Assembly (NCBI GenBank): GCA_947501885.1
Contig: CANMXN010000002.1
Location: 62,001 to 126,000 of the forward strand
Direction: 5' to 3'
Source of the DNA: an uncultured Sphingorhabdus sp.
Lineage (GTDB): Bacteria > Pseudomonadota > Alphaproteobacteria > Sphingomonadales > Sphingomonadaceae
DNA length: 64,000 nucleotides
Of the stretch, positions 37,323 to 45,496 are shown one piece after another. Below the pieces are notes generated by a model that saw only the letters and a program-made list of their open reading frames with translations, ran no database searches and had not been told where the DNA came from. Positions within the stretch are counted from its first letter, which is position 1. Each line of letters starts with the position of its first letter. A program made the translations under genes and the position numbers.

Positions 37323-37434
37323 CGGTAAATACCGTATTATCATAGGAAGGTGCTAGGGCACCATTCAATAGCTGTACTAGTCAATCAGCTTCCATATGGC
37401 TTCTGAAGTACCCCACACTTCAGAAGCCATTTTT
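37323..37434 (+). ncRNA. Three-hairpin 3' element ending in a strong terminator; possible small RNA
   Basis: After the activator stop come CGGTA-AA-TACCG (37323-37334), GGTGC-TAGG-GCACC (37349-37362), and a perfect 14-bp hairpin 37396-37409 / 37417-37430 with loop ACCCCAC followed by TTTTTG. The last is a clear rightward terminator. The two small hairpins before it could belong to the message end or to a separate short RNA processed from it. No promoter of its own is evident. Confidence 0.4.
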
Positions 37435-37435
37435 G
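37396..37435 (+). terminator. Strong intrinsic terminator after the sigma-54 activator
   Basis: ATGGCTTCTGAAGT and its exact complement form a 14-bp stem with the 7-nt loop ACCCCAC; five T residues follow immediately. On the minus strand no T run follows, so it acts rightwards. Confidence 0.9.
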
Positions 37436-37540
37436 TGCATGTCAATTTATAATATGCTCATTATCCCACCCATAAAAAATGCGGCAGATCATGCCGCACT
37501 CTAATATAGCCTATTGAAGATTTTATGATTTCAATGGAAA

Positions 37541-38299
37541 TTACATAATTTCGACATCTTCAACCAACTTACTCCTAATTTTTCTGCGTAAGCTCTCAAT
37601 AGCTTTTTTACGAATTTGGCAAACACGCGCGGCACTAATACCCAAAGTCGCACCAATAGCATCCAACTTCATCTCTTCACCATAACTCATAATCAAGATT
37701 TGCGATTCTACAGTTGGGAGCATCCTTATCATTTCATTCAAAATTTGACTTTGTTGCACATTCTCTAAGGCTTGATCTGGAAGCTCACTACTATCACTAA
37801 AATTCATATTATGATCGCTATAGCTATTATCTAATGATGTCTTTTCTATAGGATTTATTTGTGATTGCAGCGACAACCAAGCTCGTCCATCCAAACCCAG
37901 AGCTTTTGCAAGTACCGCATCACTCGGCTTGCAACCACTTTGTTTTTCCAACTCTAAACGGCTTTGCTCTAACTCGCGCCTTTTGCTTCTTGATGTGCGG
38001 CTTTCATCACTAACAGTGCGCAGAGCATCGACCATAGCCCCACGAACTCGCAACTTGGCATAAGATGCAAAACCAACACCACGGTCCTCAAACCTATCCG
38101 CAGCTTGAATCAGGGCCAACATACCGATCTGTTGTAAATCTTCTATCTCTATAGCCCGTGACATTTTATAAAAAATATCACTCGCAGCCCCTTCCACCAG
38201 AGGTTGGTATCGCAAAACCAAATTATCACGCCGCCGTTTTTTTGCATTTTGCGAAACTTTGTTGCGAAATTGATATTTATGAAATGATAAATCGGCCAT
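37541..38299 (-). CDS. fliA: FliA-type (sigma-28 group) RNA polymerase sigma factor
   Basis: A 252-residue sigma-70 family protein with region 2 (EIEDLQQIGMLALIQAADRF, RGVGFASYAKLRVRGAMVDALR), region 3, and region 4 with the HTH DAIGATLGISAARVCQIRKKAI. FASYAKLRVRGAMVD is typical of FliA/WhiG factors, which direct flagellar and chemotaxis promoters. No flagellar gene is in the window, though a sigma-54 activator converges on it, so the regulon could be motility or something else. The gene symbol is therefore by homology. Upstream, 38300-38668 has no gene. Confidence 0.85.
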   Translation of the reverse strand: MADLSFHKYQFRNKVSQNAKKRRRDNLVLRYQPLVEGAASDIFYKMSRAIEIEDLQQIGMLALIQAADRFEDRGVGFASYAKLRVRGAMVDALRTVSDESRTSRSKRRELEQSRLELEKQSGCKPSDAVLAKALGLDGRAWLSLQSQINPIEKTSLDNSYSDHNMNFSDSSELPDQALENVQQSQILNEMIRMLPTVESQILIMSYGEEMKLDAIGATLGISAARVCQIRKKAIESLRRKIRSKLVEDVEIM

Positions 38300-38668
38300 T
38301 TTGTGTCCCCTACATTATGTGTGGAGACAGAGTTGCAACGGCTGTGCCAGTTTTATAGGGTTCCCAAGATATTATAAACCATTACGGATAGATAATATTC
38401 TCACGGCAAATTATTTTATGATTTCCCAATAAAACCATAGCAATCTGGTTAATCAAATATAATGATATTCGATCATAATGGATCATCATCATCATATTTG
38501 ATGGAGATATAATTCATCCTGAGCATAAGAATGTCATAATAATGACTTGCTACGTCAAAAGTTTGACGAAAATAATAAATAAATTTTAGATATTAAAATA
38601 TTAACCTTAAATGATAACTATAGGTTACCAAATTAGAGTTAGCTATATAAGCGTTCAGAATGATGAAC

Positions 38669-38755
38669 ATATGATAAGTTTCTGTCCAATTTCTTATCAT
38701 ATATGTAATAGGGCAATCGTCCCACTGTCCATTTGCCGGTTGCCCTAGTTACATA
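38669..38755. ncRNA. Twin hairpins with a shared loop motif; candidate RNA element
   Basis: Hairpin one: ATATGATAAG (38669-38678) with CTTATCATAT (38693-38702), loop TTTCTGTCCAATTT. Hairpin two: AGGGCAATCG (38710-38719) with CGGTTGCCCT (38737-38746), loop of 17 nt, extended by TATGTAA/TTACATA (38702-38708 with 38749-38755). Both loops contain CTGTCCA followed by TTT on the plus strand (GGACAG on the minus strand). No T run follows on the plus strand. The element lies between fliA and the DUF1289 gene; strand and boundaries are open. Confidence 0.45.
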
Positions 38756-38779
38756 TCTCATTTAAAAATTTAAATAGTG

Positions 38780-38959
38780 TCAGCCATCATCCGCAACCAT
38801 GTCCATTCTAGCAGGCAATAGCGCTAATATCTCTTGTTTGCGATTATCGCTTGCACTTGCCCATTCGCCAATTTCTTGCAGGTTACGTCCGCAACCTATA
38901 CATAAGCCTTCCTTGAGGGTGCAAATATTGATGCAAGGAGATGAAATAATATCATTCAT
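38780..38959 (-). CDS. DUF1289 small cysteine-rich protein
   Basis: A 59-residue protein read directly on the minus strand: it begins MNDIISSPCINICT and carries LCIGCGR then LQEIGEW, the DUF1289 pattern with four Cys (SPCxxxC and CxGC) that likely bind a metal or iron-sulfur cluster. Many DUF1289 proteins are fused to or cluster with other small alphaproteobacterial genes; function unknown. The ATG lies only 6 nt after the CCA end of tRNA-Gly on the same strand, leaving no room for a ribosome site outside the tRNA. Confidence 0.85.
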   Translation of the reverse strand: MNDIISSPCINICTLKEGLCIGCGRNLQEIGEWASASDNRKQEILALLPARMDMVADDG

Positions 38960-38965
38960 AATGTC

Positions 38966-39039
38966 TGGAGCGGGTAAGGGGAATCGAACCCCTCTAGCTA
39001 GCTTGGAAGGCTAGAGCATTACCACTATGCTATACCCGC
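38966..39039 (-). tRNA. tRNA-Gly (anticodon TCC)
   Basis: On the minus strand GCGGGTA (39039 down) pairs with TACCCGC, followed by T and an encoded CCA ending at 38966. The anticodon arm CTAGC-CTTCCAA-GCTAG gives anticodon TCC (reads GGA). The T arm AGGGGTTCGATTCCCCT is perfect. The DUF1289 gene follows after 6 nt. The opposite strand gives the well-known false peptide GNRTP, not a gene. Confidence 0.97.
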
Positions 39040-39106
39040 TTGTGAGATGCTATTGCCATCATGCACCGTCCTAGTCAATCACAGAAAATCATATTTCTTT
39101 CCATCA

Positions 39107-39156
39107 TCGCCGGAGATGATAATAGCTTTCGTCGCTGGAGATGATAATAGCTTTTC
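39107..39156. repeat. Tandem 25-bp duplication downstream of petC
   Basis: TCGCCGGAGATGATAATAGC (39107 onward) recurs as TCGCTGGAGATGATAATAGC at 39132 with an offset of 25 bp and one difference in the first 23 bases. It lies just past the petC terminator in the gap 39040-39213, which has no gene. Confidence 0.8.
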
Positions 39157-39160
39157 TTCC

Positions 39161-39188
39161 AAATAAAAGGGCCGCCAAATGGCAGCCC
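39161..39188 (-). terminator. petABC operon terminator
   Basis: On the minus strand GGGCTGCC (39188-39181) pairs with GGCGGCCC (39176-39169), one G-U pair, around an ATTT loop, and TTTTATTT follows. It ends the leftward petA-petB-petC transcript 25 bp after petC. Confidence 0.8.
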
Positions 39189-39213
39189 CTTCATTGTCTT
39201 GATAATTACTATA

Positions 39214-40062
39214 TCAATCTTTTTTCTTTTGCGCCTTAATATCCGCCCAAATATTTTGATAGGATAAATAGGCAAGCACCGTAAAGATTAGCAGGAATAT
39301 AATCACGGCAATACCGCCCTGCTTACGTGCTTCTAATTTAGGTTCTGCCGTCCACGTTAAGAATGCAGAAACATCTTTCGCCATTTGATCGACAGTAGCC
39401 TTAGTACCATCATCATAGGTCACTTGCCCCTCGCCCGTTAGCGGAGGCGGCATAGCGATATTCAAATTAGGGAAATAAGCATTATAATAGAGACCCGTTC
39501 CTGGACGGTTTTCTTCCGGTAAATCTGCTGGCGGGTCGCTATAACCTATCAACAGCGAATAAAGATAATTGGTGCCATCATGCCGTGCTTTGGTAATCAA
39601 CGACAAATCAGGTGGCAGCGCATTATTGTTCGCGGCGCGGGCCTGTACATCGTTCAAATAAGGGGATGGGATTTGATCGCTTGGTAAGGAAGGACGGCTT
39701 GTTGCCTCCCCTGTTTCAGGATCAATCGAAGGTGTTTCGGTCAGCCAAGTTTTAGCCAATGTTTTCACCTGACCCGGAGTATAACCCAAATCTTCAAAAT
39801 TACGGAACGCCACCAAATCCATAGAATGGCAAGCGGCGCATACTTCTTGATAGACTTTTAAACCACGCTGTAATTGCGCACGGTCAAATTTACCTAAGAG
39901 ACCATCTTGCGCAAACTCTACTTTTTCAGGATGCTTATGAAATTGATATTCCACCGATTGAACGGGCGGCTCTTCAATATAAGCAATAGCGCCCCTTACA
40001 AAAGAATAGAGCAAGATAATGGTCAATAAAGCGCCAGCACCGATTCCAAATAAACGTATCAT
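39214..40062 (-). CDS. petC: Cytochrome c1 of the bc1 complex
   Basis: A 282-residue membrane-anchored cytochrome c. An N-terminal hydrophobic segment (about 4-24) serves as signal, CAACH at about 75-79 binds the haem, and the axial Met ligand lies in a NIAMPPPL segment. The C-terminal segment (about 252-272) anchors it in the inner membrane. It passes electrons from the Rieske protein to soluble or membrane cytochrome c. The gene follows petB by 11 bp. Length is normal for the alphaproteobacterial form. Confidence 0.95.
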   Translation of the reverse strand: MIRLFGIGAGALLTIILLYSFVRGAIAYIEEPPVQSVEYQFHKHPEKVEFAQDGLLGKFDRAQLQRGLKVYQEVCAACHSMDLVAFRNFEDLGYTPGQVKTLAKTWLTETPSIDPETGEATSRPSLPSDQIPSPYLNDVQARAANNNALPPDLSLITKARHDGTNYLYSLLIGYSDPPADLPEENRPGTGLYYNAYFPNLNIAMPPPLTGEGQVTYDDGTKATVDQMAKDVSAFLTWTAEPKLEARKQGGIAVIIFLLIFTVLAYLSYQNIWADIKAQKKKD

Positions 40063-40073
40063 AATATTATCCT

Positions 40074-41345
40074 TTAAGCCGCCGTTTCAAGGGGTTTACC
40101 TGTCACCGATTCCGTAATGGAGTTTGGCAAGGGTACCGGCTTCTCGAACATTGAGATGAGTGGTAATATGATTAAGAAGTGCGCAAAATAATAGGCTGAT
40201 GCCAATTGCGACAACATTACATATGGTTCTTCTGCTGGTGCTCCACCTAAATATCCAAGCAAAACAATGCATGGGATAAGGCCGAACCAGAAGAATTTTC
40301 TGAATATAGGACGATAATGACCAGAACGTACAGGTGATTTATCGAGCCATGGCAAGAAGAAGAGCAATAAGATTGATCCAAACATAGCCAGCACGCCTAA
40401 TAATTTGGCGGGGATAAACAAGAAATCAAAGGTGAAGGCTCGCAAAATTGCATAAAATGGCCAGAAATACCACTCAGGCACAATATGCGCTGGTGTGGAC
40501 AGCTCATTTGCTGGAATATAATTGTCTGGATGACCTAGCAAATTGGGTGAGAAAAATGTCAGTGCGCAGAATAGGATGAGAAAAATACCCAATCCGAAAC
40601 CATCTTTCGCCGTATAATAAGGGTGGAATGGAACAGTATCTTGCTCCCCTTTTACTTCAATACCCGTCGGATTTGAAGAGCCAGGAATATGCAGCGCCCA
40701 GATATGCAATATAATCACACCCGCGATAACAAATGGCAACACAAAGTGTAGCGAGAAAAAGCGGTTAAGCGTCGCATTATCAGGAGAGAAACCGCCCAAC
40801 AACCATTCTTGCAAAGCAGGACCAACCAGCGGAATAGCTGAGAATAACCCCGTTATAACCTTAGCGCCCCAAAAGCTCATTTGCCCCCAAGGAAGCACAT
40901 AGCCCATAAAGGCAGTCGCCATCATGAGCAGAAATATCACAAGACCAAGCAGCCACACCATTTCGCGCGGTGCTTTATAGGAACTGTAGAATAAACCCCT
41001 AAAAATATGGATATAAACAACAATGAAAAAGAAGCTCGCGCCGTTCATATGGGCATAGCGCAGGAACCAGCCGTAATTTACATTGCGCATAATATGTTCA
41101 ACGCTGTCAAAAGCAACGCCAACATTAGCAGCATAATGCATCGCTAAAATCACGCCCGTTAATATTTGGATGACCAAAGCCACGCCAGCAAGGGCTCCGA
41201 AATTCCAAAAATAATTGAGATTGCGCGGTGTTGGATAGCCCACGCCCACGACATTATAGACCATGCGAGGAAGCGGTAAACGTGTGTCCATCCACTTCAT
41301 AAAGTCATTTTCAGGTGTATATTGTTTAGCCCAAGGGAAGCTCAT
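40074..41345 (-). CDS. petB: Cytochrome b of the bc1 complex
   Basis: A 423-residue fused cytochrome b with eight membrane segments. The four haem ligands lie in helices B and D ([32 protein letters not shown] at residues about 82-103, and [13 protein letters not shown] with HIWALHIPG). PEWYFWPFY holds the Qo-site PEWY motif. It oxidises ubiquinol and pumps protons by the Q cycle. It lies between petA (12 bp) and petC (11 bp). Confidence 0.97.
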   Translation of the reverse strand: MSFPWAKQYTPENDFMKWMDTRLPLPRMVYNVVGVGYPTPRNLNYFWNFGALAGVALVIQILTGVILAMHYAANVGVAFDSVEHIMRNVNYGWFLRYAHMNGASFFFIVVYIHIFRGLFYSSYKAPREMVWLLGLVIFLLMMATAFMGYVLPWGQMSFWGAKVITGLFSAIPLVGPALQEWLLGGFSPDNATLNRFFSLHFVLPFVIAGVIILHIWALHIPGSSNPTGIEVKGEQDTVPFHPYYTAKDGFGLGIFLILFCALTFFSPNLLGHPDNYIPANELSTPAHIVPEWYFWPFYAILRAFTFDFLFIPAKLLGVLAMFGSILLLFFLPWLDKSPVRSGHYRPIFRKFFWFGLIPCIVLLGYLGGAPAEEPYVMLSQLASAYYFAHFLIILPLISMFEKPVPLPNSITESVTGKPLETAA

Positions 41346-41357
41346 CTTCTATGCTCC

Positions 41358-41921
41358 TTACCCTATTTTTACGACGGTGTCGGAAACAAATGAAAATTCC
41401 GGCACTTCTAAATTTGTTGGCGCAGGGCCTTTTCTAATACGGCCCACCGCATCATAATGCGAACCATGACAAGGACAAAAATATCCATCATACTCGCCTT
41501 TAATCTCACCTTGAGCAGCCCCAAGAGGAACGCATCCAAGGTGCGTACATACGCCCAGAGTAATAAGCCAATTTTCTTTGCCAGGAAGAGTACGATCTTC
41601 AAAACTCTGCGGATCACGCAAATCAGCAATATCCACTTTCTTTGACTCTTCAATTTCTTTTGGTGTCAAATTGCGAATAAAAATAGGTTGTTTGCGCCAA
41701 CTCGTTTTAATCGCTTGACCAACCTCAATGGAAGATACATCCACTTCGATCGAAGCCAGCGCTAAAACGTCTGCACTAGGAGACATTTGGCTCACAAGCG
41801 GCAAAACCGTTACCCCTGCTCCAACACCTGCGAAACTTACCGCTGCAATGTTGATAAAATCACGGCGGCGTACTTCTCCACCCTCGCCTTCAACTGCTTC
41901 TTTCACTTCTGGCTCAGCCAT
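41358..41921 (-). CDS. petA: Rieske iron-sulfur subunit of the bc1 complex
   Basis: A 187-residue protein with an N-terminal Tat-like [15 protein letters not shown] segment that acts as membrane anchor, and the Rieske cluster motifs CTHLGC and CPCHGSHYD. It shuttles electrons from ubiquinol to cytochrome c1. I set the start at 41921 (MAEPEVKE) because AAGGCAGGG lies just before it and homologues start here; upstream Met codons would add about 20 residues. First gene of the petABC operon. The 198-bp divergent spacer to trmL should hold the promoter; no clear boxes seen. Confidence 0.95.
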   Translation of the reverse strand: MAEPEVKEAVEGEGGEVRRRDFINIAAVSFAGVGAGVTVLPLVSQMSPSADVLALASIEVDVSSIEVGQAIKTSWRKQPIFIRNLTPKEIEESKKVDIADLRDPQSFEDRTLPGKENWLITLGVCTHLGCVPLGAAQGEIKGEYDGYFCPCHGSHYDAVGRIRKGPAPTNLEVPEFSFVSDTVVKIG

Positions 41922-42119
41922 TAACCCTGCCTTTTTCATTGTTAGAGCGCTAAAACTGCGCAATCTATTATAGCCTCTCAACCAAGTGTAGCAAATTTTG
42001 AATCAAAATACACTATATTATGGTTGATTCAGCGGCCTAATAACCCTCTTTATACCTTTTTGCCAACACTGTTTTTTGCATAATGATGACAAGCCCAATT
42101 TACTTGCTATAGATGCCCA

Positions 42120-42578
42120 ATGAATATAGCGCTTTTTCAACCTGATATCGCTGGTAATGTTGGCACAATATTGCGGCTTTCGGCCTGCCTTGGCATCACT
42201 TGTGATATCATTGAACCTTGTGGTTTCGCTTTTGGTGAGCGAGGATTAAAACGCGCTGGAATGGACTATGCTGCATCCGCAAAGATTAACCGTCACCTTG
42301 ATTGGGCGCATTTTGAAGCGCAAGCTAGCGCCAATAATCAGCGCATTATATTAATGACAATCAAAGGATCAAAGCCAATCCACGAAGCAAAGTTTGAAAG
42401 TAATGATATCATTTTAATGGGTAGTGAGAGCGCTGGCGTGCCGCAATATGTGCATGATCGTGCCGATGCACGCATCCATATTCCCATGCAAGCTGGTTTT
42501 CGTTCGCTCAATGTTGCCGTGTCTGCGGGTATGGCACTAGGAGAGGCACTACGTCAAACAGGTCAATATCCTAATTAA
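42120..42578 (+). CDS. trmL: tRNA (cytidine/uridine-2'-O-)-methyltransferase TrmL
   Basis: A 152-residue SPOUT methyltransferase, the length of TrmL. Motif 1 IAGNVGTILRLSACLG, motif 2 IILMGSESAGVP and motif 3 RSLNVAVSAGMALGEALRQ form the knotted SAM site. It methylates the 2'-O of nucleotide 34 in leucine tRNAs. It is followed after about 90 bp by hemF in the same direction. Confidence 0.93.
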   Translation: MNIALFQPDIAGNVGTILRLSACLGITCDIIEPCGFAFGERGLKRAGMDYAASAKINRHLDWAHFEAQASANNQRIILMTIKGSKPIHEAKFESNDIILMGSESAGVPQYVHDRADARIHIPMQAGFRSLNVAVSAGMALGEALRQTGQYPN

Positions 42579-42671
42579 TGATAATTATTCCTGCACATTC
42601 ATCATAATTGCGATATTATGATGCACACCACATATAGAATCAAACCACCCTATAATGACATGGACTCCATA

Positions 42672-43529
42672 ATGACCCTAACCCTTGATAATCAACAACA
42701 GCAGGCTCGCACTTGGTTCGAAACTCTACGTGATACTATTTGCGCTGAGTTTGAATCGATCGAACGCGAAGCTGGCAGTGATGCCAGCTTTGAATATATA
42801 TCCTGGGACCGTGAGGATCATGATGGATCAAAAGGCGGCGGCGGTGTTCGCGGCGTTATGAAGGGCAAGGTATTTGAAAAAGTTGGCGTTAATGTCTCCA
42901 CCGTTGGCGGTACATTTAACCCTGAGTTTGCGGCCAATATTAATGGTGCAGAAGAAGATCCTCGGTTTTTTGCCACGGGTATTTCTTTGGTTGCCCATAT
43001 GGCCAACCCGCATGTTCCAGCGGTTCATATGAATACACGCTTTCTTGCCACCACCAAACGCTGGTTTGGCGGCGGTGCAGACCTTAACCCGCCAATCCCA
43101 TATAATGAAGATACCGAAGAATTTCATGCAGCTTATCGGGCAGCCTGTGCCCCCTATGGCCCAGATACCTATGAAAAATATAAAAAATGGGCCGATGATT
43201 ATTTTTTCATTCCGCACCGCAATGTTCATCGCGGTGTCGGCGGTGTTTTTTACGACCATTTAGAGATTGAAGATGAAAATAGTTTTGATCGCCATTTTCA
43301 ATTCACCCAAGCTATCGGACAGACATTTGTCGATATATACCCACAGCTCGTGCGCAAGCGTATGGCACAAGAATTTAATGATGCCGAAAAATTACAACAG
43401 CTCAAATGGCGAGGCCGTTATGCCGAGTTTAATCTAATCTATGATCGCGGCACATTATTTGGTCTGAAAACGGGCGGTAATATTGATGCTATTTTAATGA
43501 GCCTACCACCCGAGGCAGTCTGGGAATGA
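42672..43529 (+). CDS. hemF: Oxygen-dependent coproporphyrinogen III oxidase
   Basis: A 285-residue HemF. It makes two oxidative decarboxylations on coproporphyrinogen III in haem synthesis, using oxygen, and so marks an aerobic life style. Conserved blocks are GGGGVRGVMKG, HMNTRFLATTKRWFGGGADLNP (residues about 118-139), HRNVHRGVGGVFYDHL and WRGRYAEFNLIYDRGT. The start is uncertain: ATG 42672 (MTLTLDN) fits family length; an ATG at 42660 is equally possible, and neither has a clear ribosome site. The longer reading from 42618 is unlikely. Confidence 0.94.
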   Translation: MTLTLDNQQQQARTWFETLRDTICAEFESIEREAGSDASFEYISWDREDHDGSKGGGGVRGVMKGKVFEKVGVNVSTVGGTFNPEFAANINGAEEDPRFFATGISLVAHMANPHVPAVHMNTRFLATTKRWFGGGADLNPPIPYNEDTEEFHAAYRAACAPYGPDTYEKYKKWADDYFFIPHRNVHRGVGGVFYDHLEIEDENSFDRHFQFTQAIGQTFVDIYPQLVRKRMAQEFNDAEKLQQLKWRGRYAEFNLIYDRGTLFGLKTGGNIDAILMSLPPEAVWE

Positions 43530-43545
43530 ATCAAACCTAAAAATT

Positions 43546-44301
43546 TTAGGCTGTGGGTATGGCTCCATCAACTTGTGGTTTTAGATGGCGGTATATTGCG
43601 ATCATAATTGCACCGATAAGCAATGATAATATCGCCCCCAAAGCTGAGCCTAAACCTGTTGAGAGCAATGAGGCTGTTGTTCCACCAATAAGGTTAAAGA
43701 TCAAACCAAAGACTAACTCAATGACAGTTGAGACAACAAAACCAACGATTGCTACTACAAATAACATGAGGAAAGCCATCCAACCAACATTCCCCGTCAA
43801 TTTCCATGCATATTGTATTGACCCGAAAATACCGCGTTCACTTTCTGCTGCAACGACACCAGCTACTGTCGAAAATCGCCCCGTTAAATATAAAGCACCA
43901 ATCAACAGAGCAAAAATCCCTAAACCAGTTAAAAAATTGGTGATTATCGAAACAATGAAAAATATAGGAAAGATTATCAGCGCTTTTTTAAGCGCATTGC
44001 CGATAGAACCAATATTATTATGCGTCAACACAACAAAAAAGGACAAAGAGCCAAATGATGTGATGACGGCATTCATCAATATCATCAGCCAGTTTTCACG
44101 AAAATATTCCATCAATATAGCAAGCTGCTGATCATTAGTCGTAGCCCCGGCCATATCTGGATCACCAACAAAATATGCGAACACCCAAGATGGTAAGAAT
44201 ATGAAAACACTCGCTATAGCCAATGCTGCTTCTTTATGATTTTTAAGCATATCGACAGCATCATTCCATACTGCTGTTAAGTCTAACGTCTGCTTTGTCA
44301 T
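43546..44301 (-). CDS. Polytopic membrane protein of unknown function
   Basis: A 251-residue protein with five or six hydrophobic segments (about 20-42, 68-95, 108-135, 140-152, 175-205, 215-240) and a GDPD-membrane-domain-like or DUF975-like layout. The middle segment ERGIFGSIQYAWKLTGNVGWM is a family-like amphipathic stretch. No catalytic residues can be named. It is transcribed against hemF and divergent from lipB. Confidence 0.7.
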   Translation of the reverse strand: MTKQTLDLTAVWNDAVDMLKNHKEAALAIASVFIFLPSWVFAYFVGDPDMAGATTNDQQLAILMEYFRENWLMILMNAVITSFGSLSFFVVLTHNNIGSIGNALKKALIIFPIFFIVSIITNFLTGLGIFALLIGALYLTGRFSTVAGVVAAESERGIFGSIQYAWKLTGNVGWMAFLMLFVVAIVGFVVSTVIELVFGLIFNLIGGTTASLLSTGLGSALGAILSLLIGAIMIAIYRHLKPQVDGAIPTA

Positions 44302-44428
44302 AATTTACCCCTCGTATATATCGTCTACAGCCTATAGGCAGATATGTTTTGATACAAGTTTATTATCTCACAAAATACATATTCTCAATTCACTTGTATG
44401 GCACATCATTCCAGCATAAATAGTGATT

Positions 44429-45097
44429 ATGAATGATAATGAAATAGAATGGGAAACCGCCGAACATCACATTGCTTATCTCGAAGCGGTGTCCCGCATG
44501 GAGCAATTACAAGCCGATATATTCGCACAGCGCGTTAAAGAACATATCTGGTTGATTGAGCACCCACCGCTATACACGGGTGGTACAAGTTCTGACCCTG
44601 CCGAATTATTACATCAAAATTTTCCAGTGTATGACAGCGGGCGCGGTGGTCGCTATACCTATCATGGCCCCGGACAGCGCGTTGGTTATGTTATGCTAAA
44701 CCTTGGTAAACGCAGCAAAGATGTGCGCAATTATGTTCATGCCCTCGAAGGTTGGGTGATTGATAGTCTTGCTACATTTGACATAAAGGCACGCAGAGCC
44801 GAGGGGCGCATCGGCATTTGGTGCGACAATCGTGATGGCAAAGAAGCAAAAATAGGAGCCATTGGCGTGCGTATAAAACGTTGGGTCACGTCGCATGGAT
44901 TTGCGGTCAATATTGATCCTGATCTATCGCATTTTAATGGCATCATACCCTGCGGTATCGCCGAATACCCCGTTACCAGTTTTAAAGATTTGGGTCTCAA
45001 TGTTCATATGGAAGATTTTGATCAAGCCCTCATAAGCACATTCCCAAGCTTTCTATCGGCTATCACTATAAAGGATCATACGGATAATAACCCATAG
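44429..45097 (+). CDS. lipB: Octanoyltransferase LipB
   Basis: A 222-residue enzyme that moves octanoate from acyl carrier protein to lipoyl domains. RGGRYTYHGPGQRVGYVML (about residues 72-90), the active-site Lys in GAIGVRIKRWVTSHG and Cys in GIIPCGIAEYPVTS are all present. Start at the ATG 44429; a GTG two codons earlier is possible. lipA is not in the window. A CCTATAC/GTATAGG hairpin (45143-45161) follows the gene but lacks a T run. Confidence 0.94.
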   Translation: MNDNEIEWETAEHHIAYLEAVSRMEQLQADIFAQRVKEHIWLIEHPPLYTGGTSSDPAELLHQNFPVYDSGRGGRYTYHGPGQRVGYVMLNLGKRSKDVRNYVHALEGWVIDSLATFDIKARRAEGRIGIWCDNRDGKEAKIGAIGVRIKRWVTSHGFAVNIDPDLSHFNGIIPCGIAEYPVTSFKDLGLNVHMEDFDQALISTFPSFLSAITIKDHTDNNP

Positions 45098-45184
45098 ACC
45101 AGACATAAAGCAGCACTGATAGAATTAAGTTTTATTGCAGAGCCTATACCCATAGTATAGGGCAAAATCAGAGGATAAGATTCA

Positions 45185-45487
45185 ATGACCAAAATAGTAT
45201 ATATACCATTCTTATTATTACTTTCTATCAGCCTAACCGCTTGCGAAAAACAAGACGCACAAAGCGCACAAGAAACAAATACAGATAATCAAGTGACAGA
45301 AACCGTTCTTGACGATGTAGATGATATTGAAGGCACAATAAGCGATGCCATGATCAATGTTGAAGATTTGGACAATAGTGAAGCAGAAGAAGAATCTGAA
45401 GATGAAGGAAATGACAATAAAGAAGCCAGTAGCGACGATGTAGACAATAGAGATTCTAATAGCAAAGAGAGCGAAGAGAACGAATAA
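45185..45487 (+). CDS. Small, highly acidic lipoprotein
   Basis: A 100-residue protein with signal and lipobox LTAC, Cys20. The mature 81 residues are almost only Asp, Glu, Asn, Ser and a few hydrophobic residues, strongly negative and probably disordered. GAGG about 11 nt before the ATG. It lies 10 bp before the OYE gene. Unknown function; it may bind cations or act as a surface spacer. Confidence 0.6.
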   Translation: MTKIVYIPFLLLLSISLTACEKQDAQSAQETNTDNQVTETVLDDVDDIEGTISDAMINVEDLDNSEAEEESEDEGNDNKEASSDDVDNRDSNSKESEENE

Positions 45488-45496
45488 ACCTAAAAT

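Noticed and set aside
38799-39014. Plus-strand ORF of 71 codons ending in GAGKGNRTPLASLEG
   Set aside because: It is the antisense of tRNA-Gly, a well-known false peptide, and of the real DUF1289 gene.
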